The notes: generated from the sequence alone by a model not told the origin. A stretch of 64,000 nucleotides of DNA from Haloterrigena sp. KLK7 (GCF_037914945.1 NZ_CP149788.1:248001-312000), one strand, 5' to 3'. Shown: positions 9,711 through 17,705, counted from the first letter of the stretch. Translations and numbers: made by a program.

Positions 9711-9933
9711 GGGTGCCAACCAGTGGGACCGGCATCTTGGGTGCCGACGTGAGCAATACAGGTTAATTCACCTCATTGTGATGCACTGCTGGGGTGCCAA
9801 CTGTACCACGTACGACTAGGGTGGCGGTGTGATGAGACGGAGGGTGACCAATGTAAACAGCACGAGAGCACCAGTGAGGTGCCAGTATCGACGCCCCATC
9901 TGGGTGCCATCGTGACCGCACTGGTTGGGTGCC
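9711..9933 (+). repeat. Array B1: GGGTGCC cores on an approximately 26-bp phase
   Basis: GGGTGCC or one-base variants occur at 9711, 9739, 9792, 9818 (GGGTGGC), 9842 (GGGTGAC), 9877 (AGGTGCC), 9902 and 9927. Steps are 28, 53, 26, 24, 35, 25 and 25 bp. All cores point the same way. There is no coding frame through the array. It may be an iteron-like or transfer-origin-like region near the conjugation genes; that is inference. Confidence 0.6.
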
Positions 9934-9965
9934 GTTTTGTGCGAAACACCGTGGTTCCAGTAACA

Positions 9966-10208
9966 GCAGATCACTGGGACTCGAGTTCAGGATTGAAATA
10001 GACAGCAGTAGGGGACTGTCACTTGCGAGCTTCAGTTCAGTAGGACCATTCACGAGCGACACGATGCTGTGTCGGCCGACACGCAACAGAGGGACTGTCA
10101 GTTCTGACGACCTGCATGTCCTCGACTCCGGCGGCTTCCAGCCGAGTAGACTGTCAGCCCTGGTGATCAGCGTATCACTGAACTCGAGAAACAACAAGTG
10201 ACCGTCCA
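9966..10208 (+). repeat. Array B2: GGACTGTC cores, first copy of a duplicated block
   Basis: GGACTGTC occurs at 10013 and 10092, with the variants AGACTGTC at 10148 and TGACCGTC at 10199 (steps 79, 56 and 51 bp). The roughly 135-bp block from 9966 is repeated at 10738-10870, including GATCACTG...ACTCGAGTTCA, TTCAGTTCAGT and ACGAGCGACACG. The array is cut at 10223 by a dispersed element. Confidence 0.65.
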
Positions 10209-10222
10209 TCTTGCGTGTTCCA

Positions 10223-10293
10223 GAGGGTGTCAGAGAACGATCCGCATAACGTTCTTTTCACCTAACCTGGAGCGAACTATCCGTTCACTACAC
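10223..10293 (+). repeat. 71-bp dispersed repeat, forward copy
   Basis: This segment starts GAGGGTGTCAGAGAACGATC and ends CCGTTCACTACAC. It recurs in reverse complement at 34281-34351 at exactly the same length with only about three differences. No transposase adjoins either copy. It looks like a MITE or a solo IS end. It interrupts array B2: the preceding GTCCATCTTGCGTGTTCCAG continues uninterrupted at 36456-36475. Confidence 0.75.
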
Positions 10294-10330
10294 TTGCGAA
10301 TCGAACGCTCGAAATCCTATCAGCGGTCAA

Positions 10331-10564
10331 TCACACGTTGTCAGTGAGGCCGGTCATCGGAGACGACCCTGCGGCGATCGCGCCGGCAGCCAAAATTGCA
10401 GCCGACAGGGCAACGAAGTCTCCGCTCGGCGAGTACCCAGCTAACCCCGCCCCTACCTGCACGATGAAGACTGTTACAAAGAAACTGAGGATAGCGAAAG
10501 CCAACATCACGATCGCAGCAATGATACTACTTGCTAACGCACCGAATGAATCCAAAACGCCCAT
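10331..10564 (-). CDS. Small two-helix membrane protein
   Basis: The 77-residue product is strongly hydrophobic, with one membrane helix at about 9-38 (SIIAAIVMLAFAILSFF core) and a second at about 48-66 (ALSAAILAAGAIAA). There is no signal peptide or metal ligand. It stands alone between repeat arrays with an apparent short leader. The pattern of alternating small and large hydrophobic residues is natural, not shadow-like. The family and function are not recognised. Confidence 0.6.
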   Translation of the reverse strand: MGVLDSFGALASSIIAAIVMLAFAILSFFVTVFIVQVGAGLAGYSPSGDFVALSAAILAAGAIAAGSSPMTGLTDNV

Positions 10565-10737
10565 GTCTATGACACCTCTCTCGGAATTAACTTCCTCGGA
10601 TGGATAAGCGTTGGCATCCTTGCTTATCAGATTTCACAGCGATTGCTACTCCGTACGTTAACATCTCCATCTTTACTTACTATTTGTCGGGTAGTCACAG
10701 AAAGGGTCTGGGAACGTTTCTATGACAGCCTGTGTTT

Positions 10738-10921
10738 CAGCGGATCACTGAACTCGAGTTCATGCTTGCACTCTACAGCAATAGGGACTGTCAATTACGA
10801 GTTTCAGTTCAGTGGAGCCCTCCACGAGCGACACGGCGCTACGTCGACCAACACGCGACAGGGGACTGTCAGACCTAGCGACCAGCGAATCGCCGAACTC
10901 GAGCATCAACAAGGGACTGTC
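10738..10921 (+). repeat. Array C: second copy of the GGACTGTC block
   Basis: GGACTGTC occurs at 10785, 10863 and 10914 (steps 78 and 51 bp), repeating the spacing of array B2. The sequence from 10738 aligns with 9966 onward. A second sub-unit, GAACTCGAG followed by CAACAAG, is shared between 10169-10198 and 10893-10912. It is non-coding. Confidence 0.65.
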
Positions 10922-10974
10922 ACCACGTGCAGACCTCAACGGACACCAGAGACGCCCAAACGTCTGAAAACAGT

Positions 10975-11035
10975 AGCTCTGTTGAAACCCTCAACTGGTG
11001 ACAGGCTTGACACCCTTAGCGATAAGTGCAGGTCA
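10975..11035 (+). repeat. Direct repeat copy 2 (partner at 8212)
   Basis: The segment begins AGCTCTGTTGAAACCCTCAA and lies in the same orientation as the copy at 8212-8273. The pair brackets 2.7 kb holding the two regulators, arrays B and C and the small membrane gene. Confidence 0.7.
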
Positions 11036-11053
11036 AGTAGGTAACGGAGCCGC

Positions 11054-11112
11054 AATTGATATCACAAGCACCCGTCAAAAACACTGTGCTGAATACAGAG
11101 GGTGCATTCAGC
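11054..11112 (+). repeat. Dispersed repeat with GTGCTGAAT...ATTCAGCAC hairpin
   Basis: A 48-bp segment starting CAATTGATATCAC matches 17706-17753 with about five differences. It runs into a perfect 9-bp inverted repeat (GTGCTGAAT at 11083, ATTCAGCAC about 11 bp later). It is probably an IS end or MITE fragment. The GTGCTGAATACRGAG core also occurs near 20120. Confidence 0.65.
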
Positions 11113-11284
11113 ACAGTCGATGTGTTTGATCGTGTACAGGCTGACGAAAGCACTGACAAATACGAATCAGAGTCCCGATCTACCGATTTCGCCGTAAATC
11201 ATCGTCTGGAGGGCCAGTTTCCCGTGGATGGTTCTCTTTCTCTGACGGACTGGTGCGATAACGGTAGTTTCTACGAGCGGGGAC

Positions 11285-11716
11285 TCATTCCCGAGCGACC
11301 AGAACCGAGGTAGTCACCGACTCGAGAACGTCCTCCGTCGTGCTCCCGAAGAGTTGTTCTGTGAGGGTCGAATCCTTGCTTTCTCCGATTACAATAAGGT
11401 CGATCCCAGTATCAGCGCTATACTGGGGTATTGCGTCTTCTGGAAATCCTTCGAGAACGGCTCGTTCGGACGTAACTCCGGCCTCATCGGCCATTTGCTC
11501 GGCCTGAACGAGCGCCTCTTCCGCCTCCTCATCAAGTGTTTCGGTGAGGTCATCCGCGATGTCGCCAACGGCGGATGCGGACATCTCCGTCCCAACATCT
11601 ACGACGTGCAGGAGATGCACCTTGGCACCCATACTCGACGCGATTTCCATCCCGTGGTCCAGCGCTGTTACGCTCGCATCAGATCCATCCGTCGGGATAA
11701 GGATGTCGCGGTACAC
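11285..11716 (-). CDS. Universal stress protein (UspA family)
   Basis: The 143-residue cytoplasmic protein has the complete Usp fold: start YRDILIPTDGSDAS, alternating strands and helices, an ATP-binding-type GESKDSTLTEQLFGSTTEDV (a degenerate G-2x-G-9x-G[ST] loop) and C-terminal strand VTTSVLVARE. The start is GTG at 11714-11716. Just upstream is a 54-codon remnant that ends with TAG. It diverges from the CNNM pair at 11982. A role in stress tolerance is family knowledge only. Confidence 0.9.
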   Translation of the reverse strand: MYRDILIPTDGSDASVTALDHGMEIASSMGAKVHLLHVVDVGTEMSASAVGDIADDLTETLDEEAEEALVQAEQMADEAGVTSERAVLEGFPEDAIPQYSADTGIDLIVIGESKDSTLTEQLFGSTTEDVLESVTTSVLVARE

Positions 11717-11725
11717 GTCGAGGTC

Positions 11726-11890
11726 CTATTGGCTGAACGGCAAAAAGCGTGCCCCCGAGTCAGATGGACCGGACGATATCGTGATATTGGGAACTTGGCT
11801 CGTAACCCGCCGGAGCGGAACACGCTCGGGGAAGGTCTCCCCGTCCAGCGCGTCATCGAGACCATCTATCGCTTCTCCGAGACCGGGCGG
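11726..11890 (-). pseudogene. Start-less 54-codon remnant upstream of uspA-like gene
   Basis: This reading frame has protein-like haloarchaeal composition (LGEAIDGLDDALDGETFPE, then PLRRVTSQVPNI) and ends with TAG ten bases before the UspA start. It is preceded by an in-frame TGA and has no start codon. It may be the C-terminal end of a gene once in operon with UspA. The family is unknown. Confidence 0.3.
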
Positions 11891-11981
11891 TCAGACTCAA
11901 CTGAACAGCCCATCCGGCAGCAATGTTAGTTTGCCACCCGTGCTTTTTTGCCTCGACGTCGTATCGATGGACCTATACTGA

Positions 11982-13088
11982 ATGCAAGCACCCGAAATAC
12001 TCCTTCGTCTCATCGCGGGTGCCGTGTTGATTCTCGCCAACGGGTTTTTCGTCACCATCGAGTTCGCGCTGACCCGCGCCCGACAGTATTCCAAAGCGGA
12101 GTTCATGGAACCGGGTCTCGAACGCGCGTGGGAGATGACCGAGGACCTCGAAATCTATCTCACCGGGTGTCAGGTCGGCATTACCGCCTGTAGCATCGCA
12201 CTGGGTATCGTCGCCGAACCCGCGCTCGCAGCGCTGTTCGAGCCGTTGTTCGGAGGGACGGTTCTCGCGTCGATCGGCGCGGGCGTGCTCTTGGCGTACA
12301 TCATCGTGAGCTTGGTACACAAGGTCTATGGCGAACAGGCCCCCACCTACCTCGGCGTCGAGCGCTCGAAACAGGTCTGCCGCTACGGCGCGACGCCGCT
12401 GTATTGGTTCACGTGGGTCATTCGACCGATTCTCCTCATCGGTGACTGGGTGGCGAAAGGGACGCTTTCGCTGTTCGGCGTCGAAATGACCGGTGCGTGG
12501 CTCGAATCCGACGGCGAGGACATCGAGGGGCGTGCGGACCTCCACCGACAGCTCGAGTCGATACTCGACGACAATGAGATTCCCGAAGAGCGTCGTCAGG
12601 AAGTAATGAACGCGTTGGTGGTCGAGGAAATCCCCATCCGTGACATCATGGTGCCGCGCGAGGAAATCGCCACACTCTCGACCAACAATACCCCCGAGGA
12701 AAACCTCGCGGTCGTCGAGGAGCATCCACATCTCCGCTATCCGCTGGTCGGCGAGGACATCGACGATTTCCGAGGGGTTGTTTACCTCGCGACGGTCACA
12801 AACCAATTCGAGGCGTTCAAAAACGGCGACATCGACATCGAGGAGCTCGCCGAGTCACCGATGACGCTCCCGGCCGACGAGGTAATCAGCGACGCCATCG
12901 ACCGCTTCCAGACGGAAAATCAGGAACTCGCGTTCGTCACTGAGGAGGGACGGGTCGTCGGCCTGTTAACCGCGACGGACGCCTTCGAGGAAGTGATGGG
13001 CGAACTCGAAGACCCCATTGACGTCTACCAGCGCGAACAACACGGGGACGACGCATCGGGACTAGACTCTCAAAGCGACCCGGCTTGA
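11982..13088 (+). CDS. CNNM/CorC-like membrane protein with CBS pair (copy 1)
   Basis: The 368-residue integral membrane protein has a DUF21/CNNM domain at about 1-190 with hydrophobic helices near 5-28, 55-75, 80-105 and 135-160. A CBS-pair domain follows at about 205-335, with the DIMVPREEIATLS start and VTEEGRVVGLLTATDAFEEV end typical of the hemolysin C/CorC group. Such proteins are linked to Mg2+/Co2+ efflux and sensing. The charged C-terminus is likely disordered. It is followed 89 bp later by a close paralogue in the same direction. Confidence 0.87.
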   Translation: MQAPEILLRLIAGAVLILANGFFVTIEFALTRARQYSKAEFMEPGLERAWEMTEDLEIYLTGCQVGITACSIALGIVAEPALAALFEPLFGGTVLASIGAGVLLAYIIVSLVHKVYGEQAPTYLGVERSKQVCRYGATPLYWFTWVIRPILLIGDWVAKGTLSLFGVEMTGAWLESDGEDIEGRADLHRQLESILDDNEIPEERRQEVMNALVVEEIPIRDIMVPREEIATLSTNNTPEENLAVVEEHPHLRYPLVGEDIDDFRGVVYLATVTNQFEAFKNGDIDIEELAESPMTLPADEVISDAIDRFQTENQELAFVTEEGRVVGLLTATDAFEEVMGELEDPIDVYQREQHGDDASGLDSQSDPA

Positions 13089-13177
13089 GACACCTCGTGA
13101 GGACGGTAGCCGTCGTAGCGCGAAGAATCGGTTTGCAGACAAGCCGTTTATCTGTGTTGCGATTCGTATAATTCGCT

Positions 13178-14272
13178 ATGCCGATGCCCGCGCTCGAAGC
13201 CTCCATCAGGCTTATTGCCGGTCTACTACTTATTCTCGCCAACGGGTTTTTCGTCGCCATCGAATTCGCGCTGACCCGCGCCCGACAGTATTCCGAAGCG
13301 GAGTTCATGGAACCCGGTCTCGAACGCGCCTGGGAGATGACTCAGAACTTGGAGATTTACTTGACCAGTTGCCAGATCGGGATTACGTTCTCGAGCATCG
13401 CGGTCGGTATCGTCGCTGAACCCGCGCTGACGGCCATCTTCGAACCGCTGTTCGGTGGTACCGTTCTCGCATCGGTCGGCGCAGGAGCCATCCTCGCGTT
13501 TCTCATCGTCAACCTCCTCCATCTCACCCACGGCGAGCAGACCCCGACCTATCTCGGCGTCGAGCGCTCGAAACTGGTCTGTCGGTACTGTGCGACGCCG
13601 CTGTACTGGTGGACGCGGGGCATCTGGCCAGTCATCAAGTTTGGAGATGGGGCGGCGAAATGGACGCTTTCGTTGTTCGGCGTCGAGATGACCGGCGCGT
13701 GGCTCGAAACCGAGGAGGACGTCATGCAGGGGCGTGCGGGTCTCTACAAGCGCTTCGGCTCGGCCCTCGAAGCGGGAGACGTTCCCGAAGAACGCCGGCA
13801 GGAGGTGATGAACGCGCTGGCCGTTGGCGCCATCCCGGTCGAGGTGATCATGGTTCCGCGCGAGGAGATCGTCGCGCTTTCGACCGAGAACACCTCCAAG
13901 GAGAACCTCGCGCTCGTCGAGGAACACTCCCATTCTCGCTACCCAGTGGTCGGCGAGGACATGGACGACTTCCGCGGCATCGTCTATCTCCCGACGATCA
14001 CGAACCATTTCGAGGACCTCATGAGCGGCGAAGTCGACATCGAAGACCTCTCCGAATCGCCGATGACGCTCCCGGCCAAGGAGGAAATCGATGACGCCAT
14101 CGACCGCTTCCAGACGGAAAATCAGGAACTCGCCCTCGTTACCGAGGACGACGAGATCGTTGGTCTCCTGACCTCGACGGACGCCTTCGAGGAAGTCATG
14201 GGCGACCTCGAAGACCCGATAGACGAGCGGGCCAGACGCGCGCGCCGTGGAGCGGACCCGACCGGGACCTGA
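13178..14272 (+). CDS. CNNM/CorC-like membrane protein with CBS pair (copy 2)
   Basis: The 364-residue paralogue of the preceding gene shares the same architecture: DUF21 membrane domain to about 190, then CBS pair. Long stretches are nearly identical, such as LILANGFF and TEFMEPGLERAWEM-type segments and the FQTENQEL region. The linker and CBS1 region have diverged (EVIMVPREEIVALS). Likely a recent tandem duplication with retained reading frames, so both copies may be functional or may form hetero-oligomers. Its 3' end abuts the remnant of a winged-helix repeat gene. An ion role is family knowledge, not demonstrated here. Confidence 0.87.
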   Translation: MPMPALEASIRLIAGLLLILANGFFVAIEFALTRARQYSEAEFMEPGLERAWEMTQNLEIYLTSCQIGITFSSIAVGIVAEPALTAIFEPLFGGTVLASVGAGAILAFLIVNLLHLTHGEQTPTYLGVERSKLVCRYCATPLYWWTRGIWPVIKFGDGAAKWTLSLFGVEMTGAWLETEEDVMQGRAGLYKRFGSALEAGDVPEERRQEVMNALAVGAIPVEVIMVPREEIVALSTENTSKENLALVEEHSHSRYPVVGEDMDDFRGIVYLPTITNHFEDLMSGEVDIEDLSESPMTLPAKEEIDDAIDRFQTENQELALVTEDDEIVGLLTSTDAFEEVMGDLEDPIDERARRARRGADPTGT

Positions 14273-14284
14273 GACGACTTCGGC

Positions 14285-14450
14285 GATCAGTCGCTCGACG
14301 AAACGCTTGAGTACCTTTCCGGTTTCAGGGTCAGAACTGTCGAGTTCTCGAGCGAGCTTAGTCGTCAACTCCTCGAGCATTTCGCCCCACTCGGCGAACG
14401 TTGTGCGGAGGGTCTCGGGGTCGTTGAGAGCGGCCTCGGAGAGTCCATCG
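14285..14450 (-). pseudogene. Remnant of the winged-helix repeat protein N-terminus
   Basis: The reverse strand encodes a DGLSEAALNDPETLRTTFAE segment continuing EWGEMLEELTTKL, nearly identical at DNA level over about 100 bp to 26230-26325, the start of the split repeat-protein gene. Only this piece remains. The downstream part reads differently (ARELDSSDPETG) and no intact gene follows. It is evidence that the same gene family once sat here too. Confidence 0.6.
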
Positions 14451-14760
14451 CTGTCCCGAGTGCGATACCTACTGTCGGCAGACCTGCGGGTCCTTGCTGG
14501 GATCGACGTCGCGATCCCGAACCCGAGAGTCGCCCGGTCGTCATGGGAGTGACCCGATGTCTTATGGGTTCGTTTGGGCGAGCCAGCTGTGCGACGCCGA
14601 GAGTGGACATCCATAGCTCATCCGGCCCATCAAGCAACCGACGCTGACGTTCGGTGCGCGCTCGAGAACCGGGAAATTCGTGCCGACGGCGGTAACGCCT
14701 TGAGCGGTACTGATCCGTTCACGCCAGACGGTCAGCGTATAGCGAAGGGGTTCTGCGAAA

Positions 14761-14883
14761 CTACTCGATCACCACAGACTCGCCGCAAACAGGGCAGACG
14801 GACCCATTATTTGTACTTTCGATTTCGGACTGTTTGCCCGTCCAGCCACAGATTGGACACTGTATTGGATCGGATCGAGACAC
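14761..14883 (-). CDS. 40-residue double CPxCG zinc-finger microprotein
   Basis: With a GTG start at 14881-14883 and TAG at 14761-14763, this encodes MSRSDPIQCPICGWTG followed by a 14-residue linker and VCPVCGESVVIE. Two CPxCG knuckles 20 residues apart form one tetracysteine zinc site, matching the abundant class of tiny haloarchaeal zinc-finger proteins. A TGA lies a few codons upstream, so no longer version exists. No gene partner is obvious. Function is unknown, with regulatory or protein-binding roles known for a few members. Confidence 0.7.
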   Translation of the reverse strand: MSRSDPIQCPICGWTGKQSEIESTNNGSVCPVCGESVVIE

Positions 14884-15447
14884 AGGACACAGGGGTCATT
14901 CGTCGCCGGGCCAAAAAGCGTAGTGTCTGGATCGAACACCTGTTGATACTCGACGAGTTCTGCTCACTACGTGCGGCTACTGAACGCGAGCTGGATGATC
15001 GATGAACCGTTCGAGCCAGTCTCGACTCGCCACGGCGTGACACAATCGATCGCGACCGGGAATCCGGTTCGAAGGTGCTTCGACGCGGGTACCGTTGAGA
15101 TCGCGGCGGCTGTCCAGCCACCGCAGGGTACGGGCTCACTCATTGGGAGTCTCGTCGAGAATTCGATCTCCTGTCGTGTGGTACTAGCTATATTGAACGA
15201 CGTGGATAGAGGGAAACGGCGCGTCGATCGATCGAGTGGGAATCAGATATTTCAAGTCCGCTGCCGATCCACGTCCGGTATGGACGAGCGAAACCGGCGC
15301 GCACTTCTCATCGGTGCCTGTGGAACCATCGCGGAACGCCGCTGACGATCCCAACTCCGGGTTCAATCACGAGTGATCACGGATTCTTCATCAACTCCTG
15401 AAACGTCGTGGTTCGACGTAGCCATTCCTTGGATCGTACGGCCAACA
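14884..15447. other. Intergenic stretch without supported genes
   Basis: No open frame here has protein-like composition or a recognisable domain. A YTATATTG run near 15188 is the only promoter-like feature noted. Confidence 0.4.
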
Positions 15448-16188
15448 CTATGGGTAAGCGTAGACCATCTCCATCGGGAGTTCACCAGTCGGATCTCCTG
15501 TCTCGTCATCTGGCCACTTGTCAGGAAGCGTTCGTAGGGATCCGGTTTTTGGACTGGCAGTAAGCGCTAACGCGAACGCGTCGATGACGTCGTCGTTACC
15601 AACCTTAGCATCGAGATCGGTTGCAGCATCACGGACGTCATCGACAATCGTATCGTCGATGGCTTCGAGTATCCCGATCCGTTCCCAGAAGGCGGCAGCC
15701 GGTTGACCTGTTTTCGAGTGCTTCGTGGCGGATTCGCCGTTCAGCGCCCAGAAGCAGACTTCGGGATGTGCCTCACGGATCGTTCCAACGGCGTCTGGTT
15801 CTGTTTCGCGGAGGAAGGAATCGAGTTCGGCGATCTTATCGGCGATGCCCCACGATTGAACGCCGAGACTTCCATCTGTGTGCTTCTCCTGCGTCGCCTT
15901 TGCGTCCTCGTAGCTTTCCTCGTGAACGGCAGCCCGTACTGGAACGGAGAACACGCTGGAGTGACGTTTCGGACTGAGTTTCTTTCGAGCGGCGTCGTCA
16001 CACGGGCGCTTCATGTTTGAGTTCTCTCGAAGACCGATCGGTACGTCAATCAGGATCCGTTCTGCCGTATCGTGGTGAGCTGCCCAGAGCTCGTCAATAT
16101 CTTTGTACAGAGAAGAGTCTTCGTAGCTGTCCTCCTCGTACTGAACAGCGATCCAGCCGGTTGAGCATCCATCGACGCCAATGTACAT
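15448..16188 (-). CDS. DUF429 family protein
   Basis: The 246-residue protein opens with the family hallmark MYIGVDGCSTGWIAV, a strand and acidic residue in an RNase H-like/ASKHA-like fold. It continues with ERILIDVPIGL, RRPCD-like NMKRPCDDAARK, EAHPEVCFWALNG and, near the end, GNDDVIDAFALALTA, all placed as in DUF429 proteins. Conserved Asp residues suggest a nuclease-like metal site, but no activity is established for the family. It is monocistronic. Start ATG at 16186-16188 follows a TATA-poor leader. Confidence 0.85.
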   Translation of the reverse strand: MYIGVDGCSTGWIAVQYEEDSYEDSSLYKDIDELWAAHHDTAERILIDVPIGLRENSNMKRPCDDAARKKLSPKRHSSVFSVPVRAAVHEESYEDAKATQEKHTDGSLGVQSWGIADKIAELDSFLRETEPDAVGTIREAHPEVCFWALNGESATKHSKTGQPAAAFWERIGILEAIDDTIVDDVRDAATDLDAKVGNDDVIDAFALALTASPKTGSLRTLPDKWPDDETGDPTGELPMEMVYAYP

Positions 16189-16278
16189 GGGGCTCTCCTC
16201 GTATCTCTGGCTATTGAAAGTTCAAATCGATAACTGAGAATAGTTCGACCCCAAGTGCTATTACTCAATACACGAATT

Positions 16279-16887
16279 ATGAATTGTATGTCGAGGACTG
16301 CCGGTGATCCTGAGCGAGCCGTCAACGGCCTGCTGTCAGTCGCACAGCTGTTAGAGGAGCCGCGGCTGGCGCGACTCTACACGTTCGTTCTCCGAGAAGG
16401 GGAAGTCTCCATCGACGACATCGTTGACGAATTGGAGATGCCACGGACGACGGCGTACTCGGATGCCGGCACGCTCGTCGAACTCGGGGTACTGACCCGG
16501 AACGAAGAGCAAAAGATGCACACGCATTCGGCAGTACCGATCACACTCACCGCAAATCTCGATGGGGACGAATACACAATCACACCGACGCTCATCGAAG
16601 CGTTCGGCCGATCGACCCGAGATCCGGACCTCGATCTCCTCATCGAGCGACACGGACTCGGAAAGCTTGCAATTGCTCTCACGTACGCCATCCCGTACGC
16701 TGAAGGCGAGATGTCGGAACGGGTCGCGGCACGGGAACTCGATCTCCAGCAGGCGTTCGCAATTGCGGCGCTGCAAGCGTTGCGAGACGTCGTCCTCGAT
16801 ATGAAGACGGTTGACCCGTACTTCGAGGAGATCCGGAACGCCCGCGAGCAGCCGGCAACAGCAAAGGACTGCGAACGGGACCGATGA
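16279..16887 (+). CDS. Winged-helix partner of a PIN-domain gene
   Basis: The protein carries an N-terminal winged-helix domain at about 20-85 (YTFVLREGEVSIDDIVDELEMPRTTAYSD-like spacing, then LVELGVLTRNE). It is followed by an alpha-helical region and an acidic C-terminus. The start is ambiguous: ATG at 16279 or 16288 are both possible, and GTG at 16255 extends it by eight codons. It overlaps the PIN gene by 4 bp (ATGA). This arrangement is common in haloarchaea and resembles an antitoxin/toxin pair with the HTH protein as repressor-antitoxin. That role is inferred. Confidence 0.78.
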   Translation: MNCMSRTAGDPERAVNGLLSVAQLLEEPRLARLYTFVLREGEVSIDDIVDELEMPRTTAYSDAGTLVELGVLTRNEEQKMHTHSAVPITLTANLDGDEYTITPTLIEAFGRSTRDPDLDLLIERHGLGKLAIALTYAIPYAEGEMSERVAARELDLQQAFAIAALQALRDVVLDMKTVDPYFEEIRNAREQPATAKDCERDR

Positions 16888-17411
16888 GTGAGCCGTTCGA
16901 TCCGTTCCAGGAGTCAGTAGCGTGGGTGGCAGATACGGGCCTCTTCATCGCGTGTGGCCGCCAGCAAAACAACAAGTACACTGCCCTCGAGCGATTCGCC
17001 CGTCAAAACGACCTCACGTTCGTCGTTCCCCACCGGGTCTACGACGAACTCGGTGGTGCGCCGGATCGAAGTACGCCGGGACAGACACCGATCAACAGTG
17101 CTATCGATGCTGGCTGGGTTACGGTTGCTGACGGCCCAGACTATACGAGCAGTACGGTATCCCAGGTTATGGACGATGTCCGGTCGTTCATCGCTCGCTC
17201 GTCGAATCGGGACGAGGACCAGATTGAGAAGGCTGACACCTCGCTCGGTGCGGTCGCAGTCGGATTACTCCAAAGAGAGAACGACTTCGTTTGCATCGTG
17301 ACGACGGACATCGATGCCGGGGAATCCGTCGTTGCTGCTCTCGAGGCAAACGGGTTTGAGGGCCGCGCACAGTTCAAAAATGGGTTCGAGTTGATTGACG
17401 AGATCACTTGA
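16884..17411 (+). CDS. PIN-like nuclease domain protein
   Basis: The 175-residue protein has a PIN-type layout: WVADTGLFIACG near 13-24 supplies the first acidic residue, RVYDELGG the conserved Glu helix, ADTSLGAVAVGLLQR a third acid and IVTTDIDAGES the fourth, in the usual order. PIN proteins are Mg2+-dependent ribonucleases, often toxins. The start codon lies inside the upstream regulator gene (4-bp overlap), strongly implying a two-gene operon. Substrate unknown; whether it is a toxin is inference. Confidence 0.8.
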   Translation: MSEPFDPFQESVAWVADTGLFIACGRQQNNKYTALERFARQNDLTFVVPHRVYDELGGAPDRSTPGQTPINSAIDAGWVTVADGPDYTSSTVSQVMDDVRSFIARSSNRDEDQIEKADTSLGAVAVGLLQRENDFVCIVTTDIDAGESVVAALEANGFEGRAQFKNGFELIDEIT

Positions 17412-17440
17412 CCTCGTCGAACGATTCCGGAGGTTTTCGA

Positions 17441-17702
17441 TTACAGGTTGTCAAGGTAATCCCTCCGCTGTTCCATCCGTTCTTGTTCCGTACGGCGGTC
17501 GTAGTGCTGTTCGATGACTTTCGGACTGACATTTGCGCGATCGCTAACGACCTTGTCTGGCATGTTGCTGTTCAGGCTGTGCGTGATGCTTCCACGACGG
17601 ATGGCGTGCGGACTCACACTGGATGGGCACTTCGAAGCGGCGTCACACGTATTTGCCTCGCAGTCGTCCGGGTCTCGGTCGTGCGGACACTCCTCCTCAT
17701 AA
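17441..17702 (-). pseudogene. C-terminal fragment of a tyrosine integrase
   Basis: About 85 codons encode HAIRRGSITHSLNSN (box II H-x-x-R) and HYDRRTEQERMEQRRDYLDNL (catalytic Tyr), closely matching the end of the intact integrase at 59251. Homology stops at about 17702, exactly where the dispersed repeat 17706-17755 begins, so the N-terminal three quarters are missing. Not expected to be active. It marks a former integration event. Confidence 0.8.
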
Positions 17703-17705
17703 CTG

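Noticed and set aside
7890-10921. CRISPR array
   Set aside because: Repeated cores are only 7-8 bp and degenerate, unit size is about 26 bp with no constant 23-37 bp repeat or unique spacers, and no cas genes are present.
11056-11313. 85-codon plus-strand frame as a transposase fragment
   Set aside because: It begins inside a dispersed repeat and shows no transposase motif.
13226-14614. 462-codon minus-strand frame opposite the second CNNM gene
   Set aside because: Most is antisense shadow. Only the 14285-14450 part has homology within the window and is reported as a remnant.
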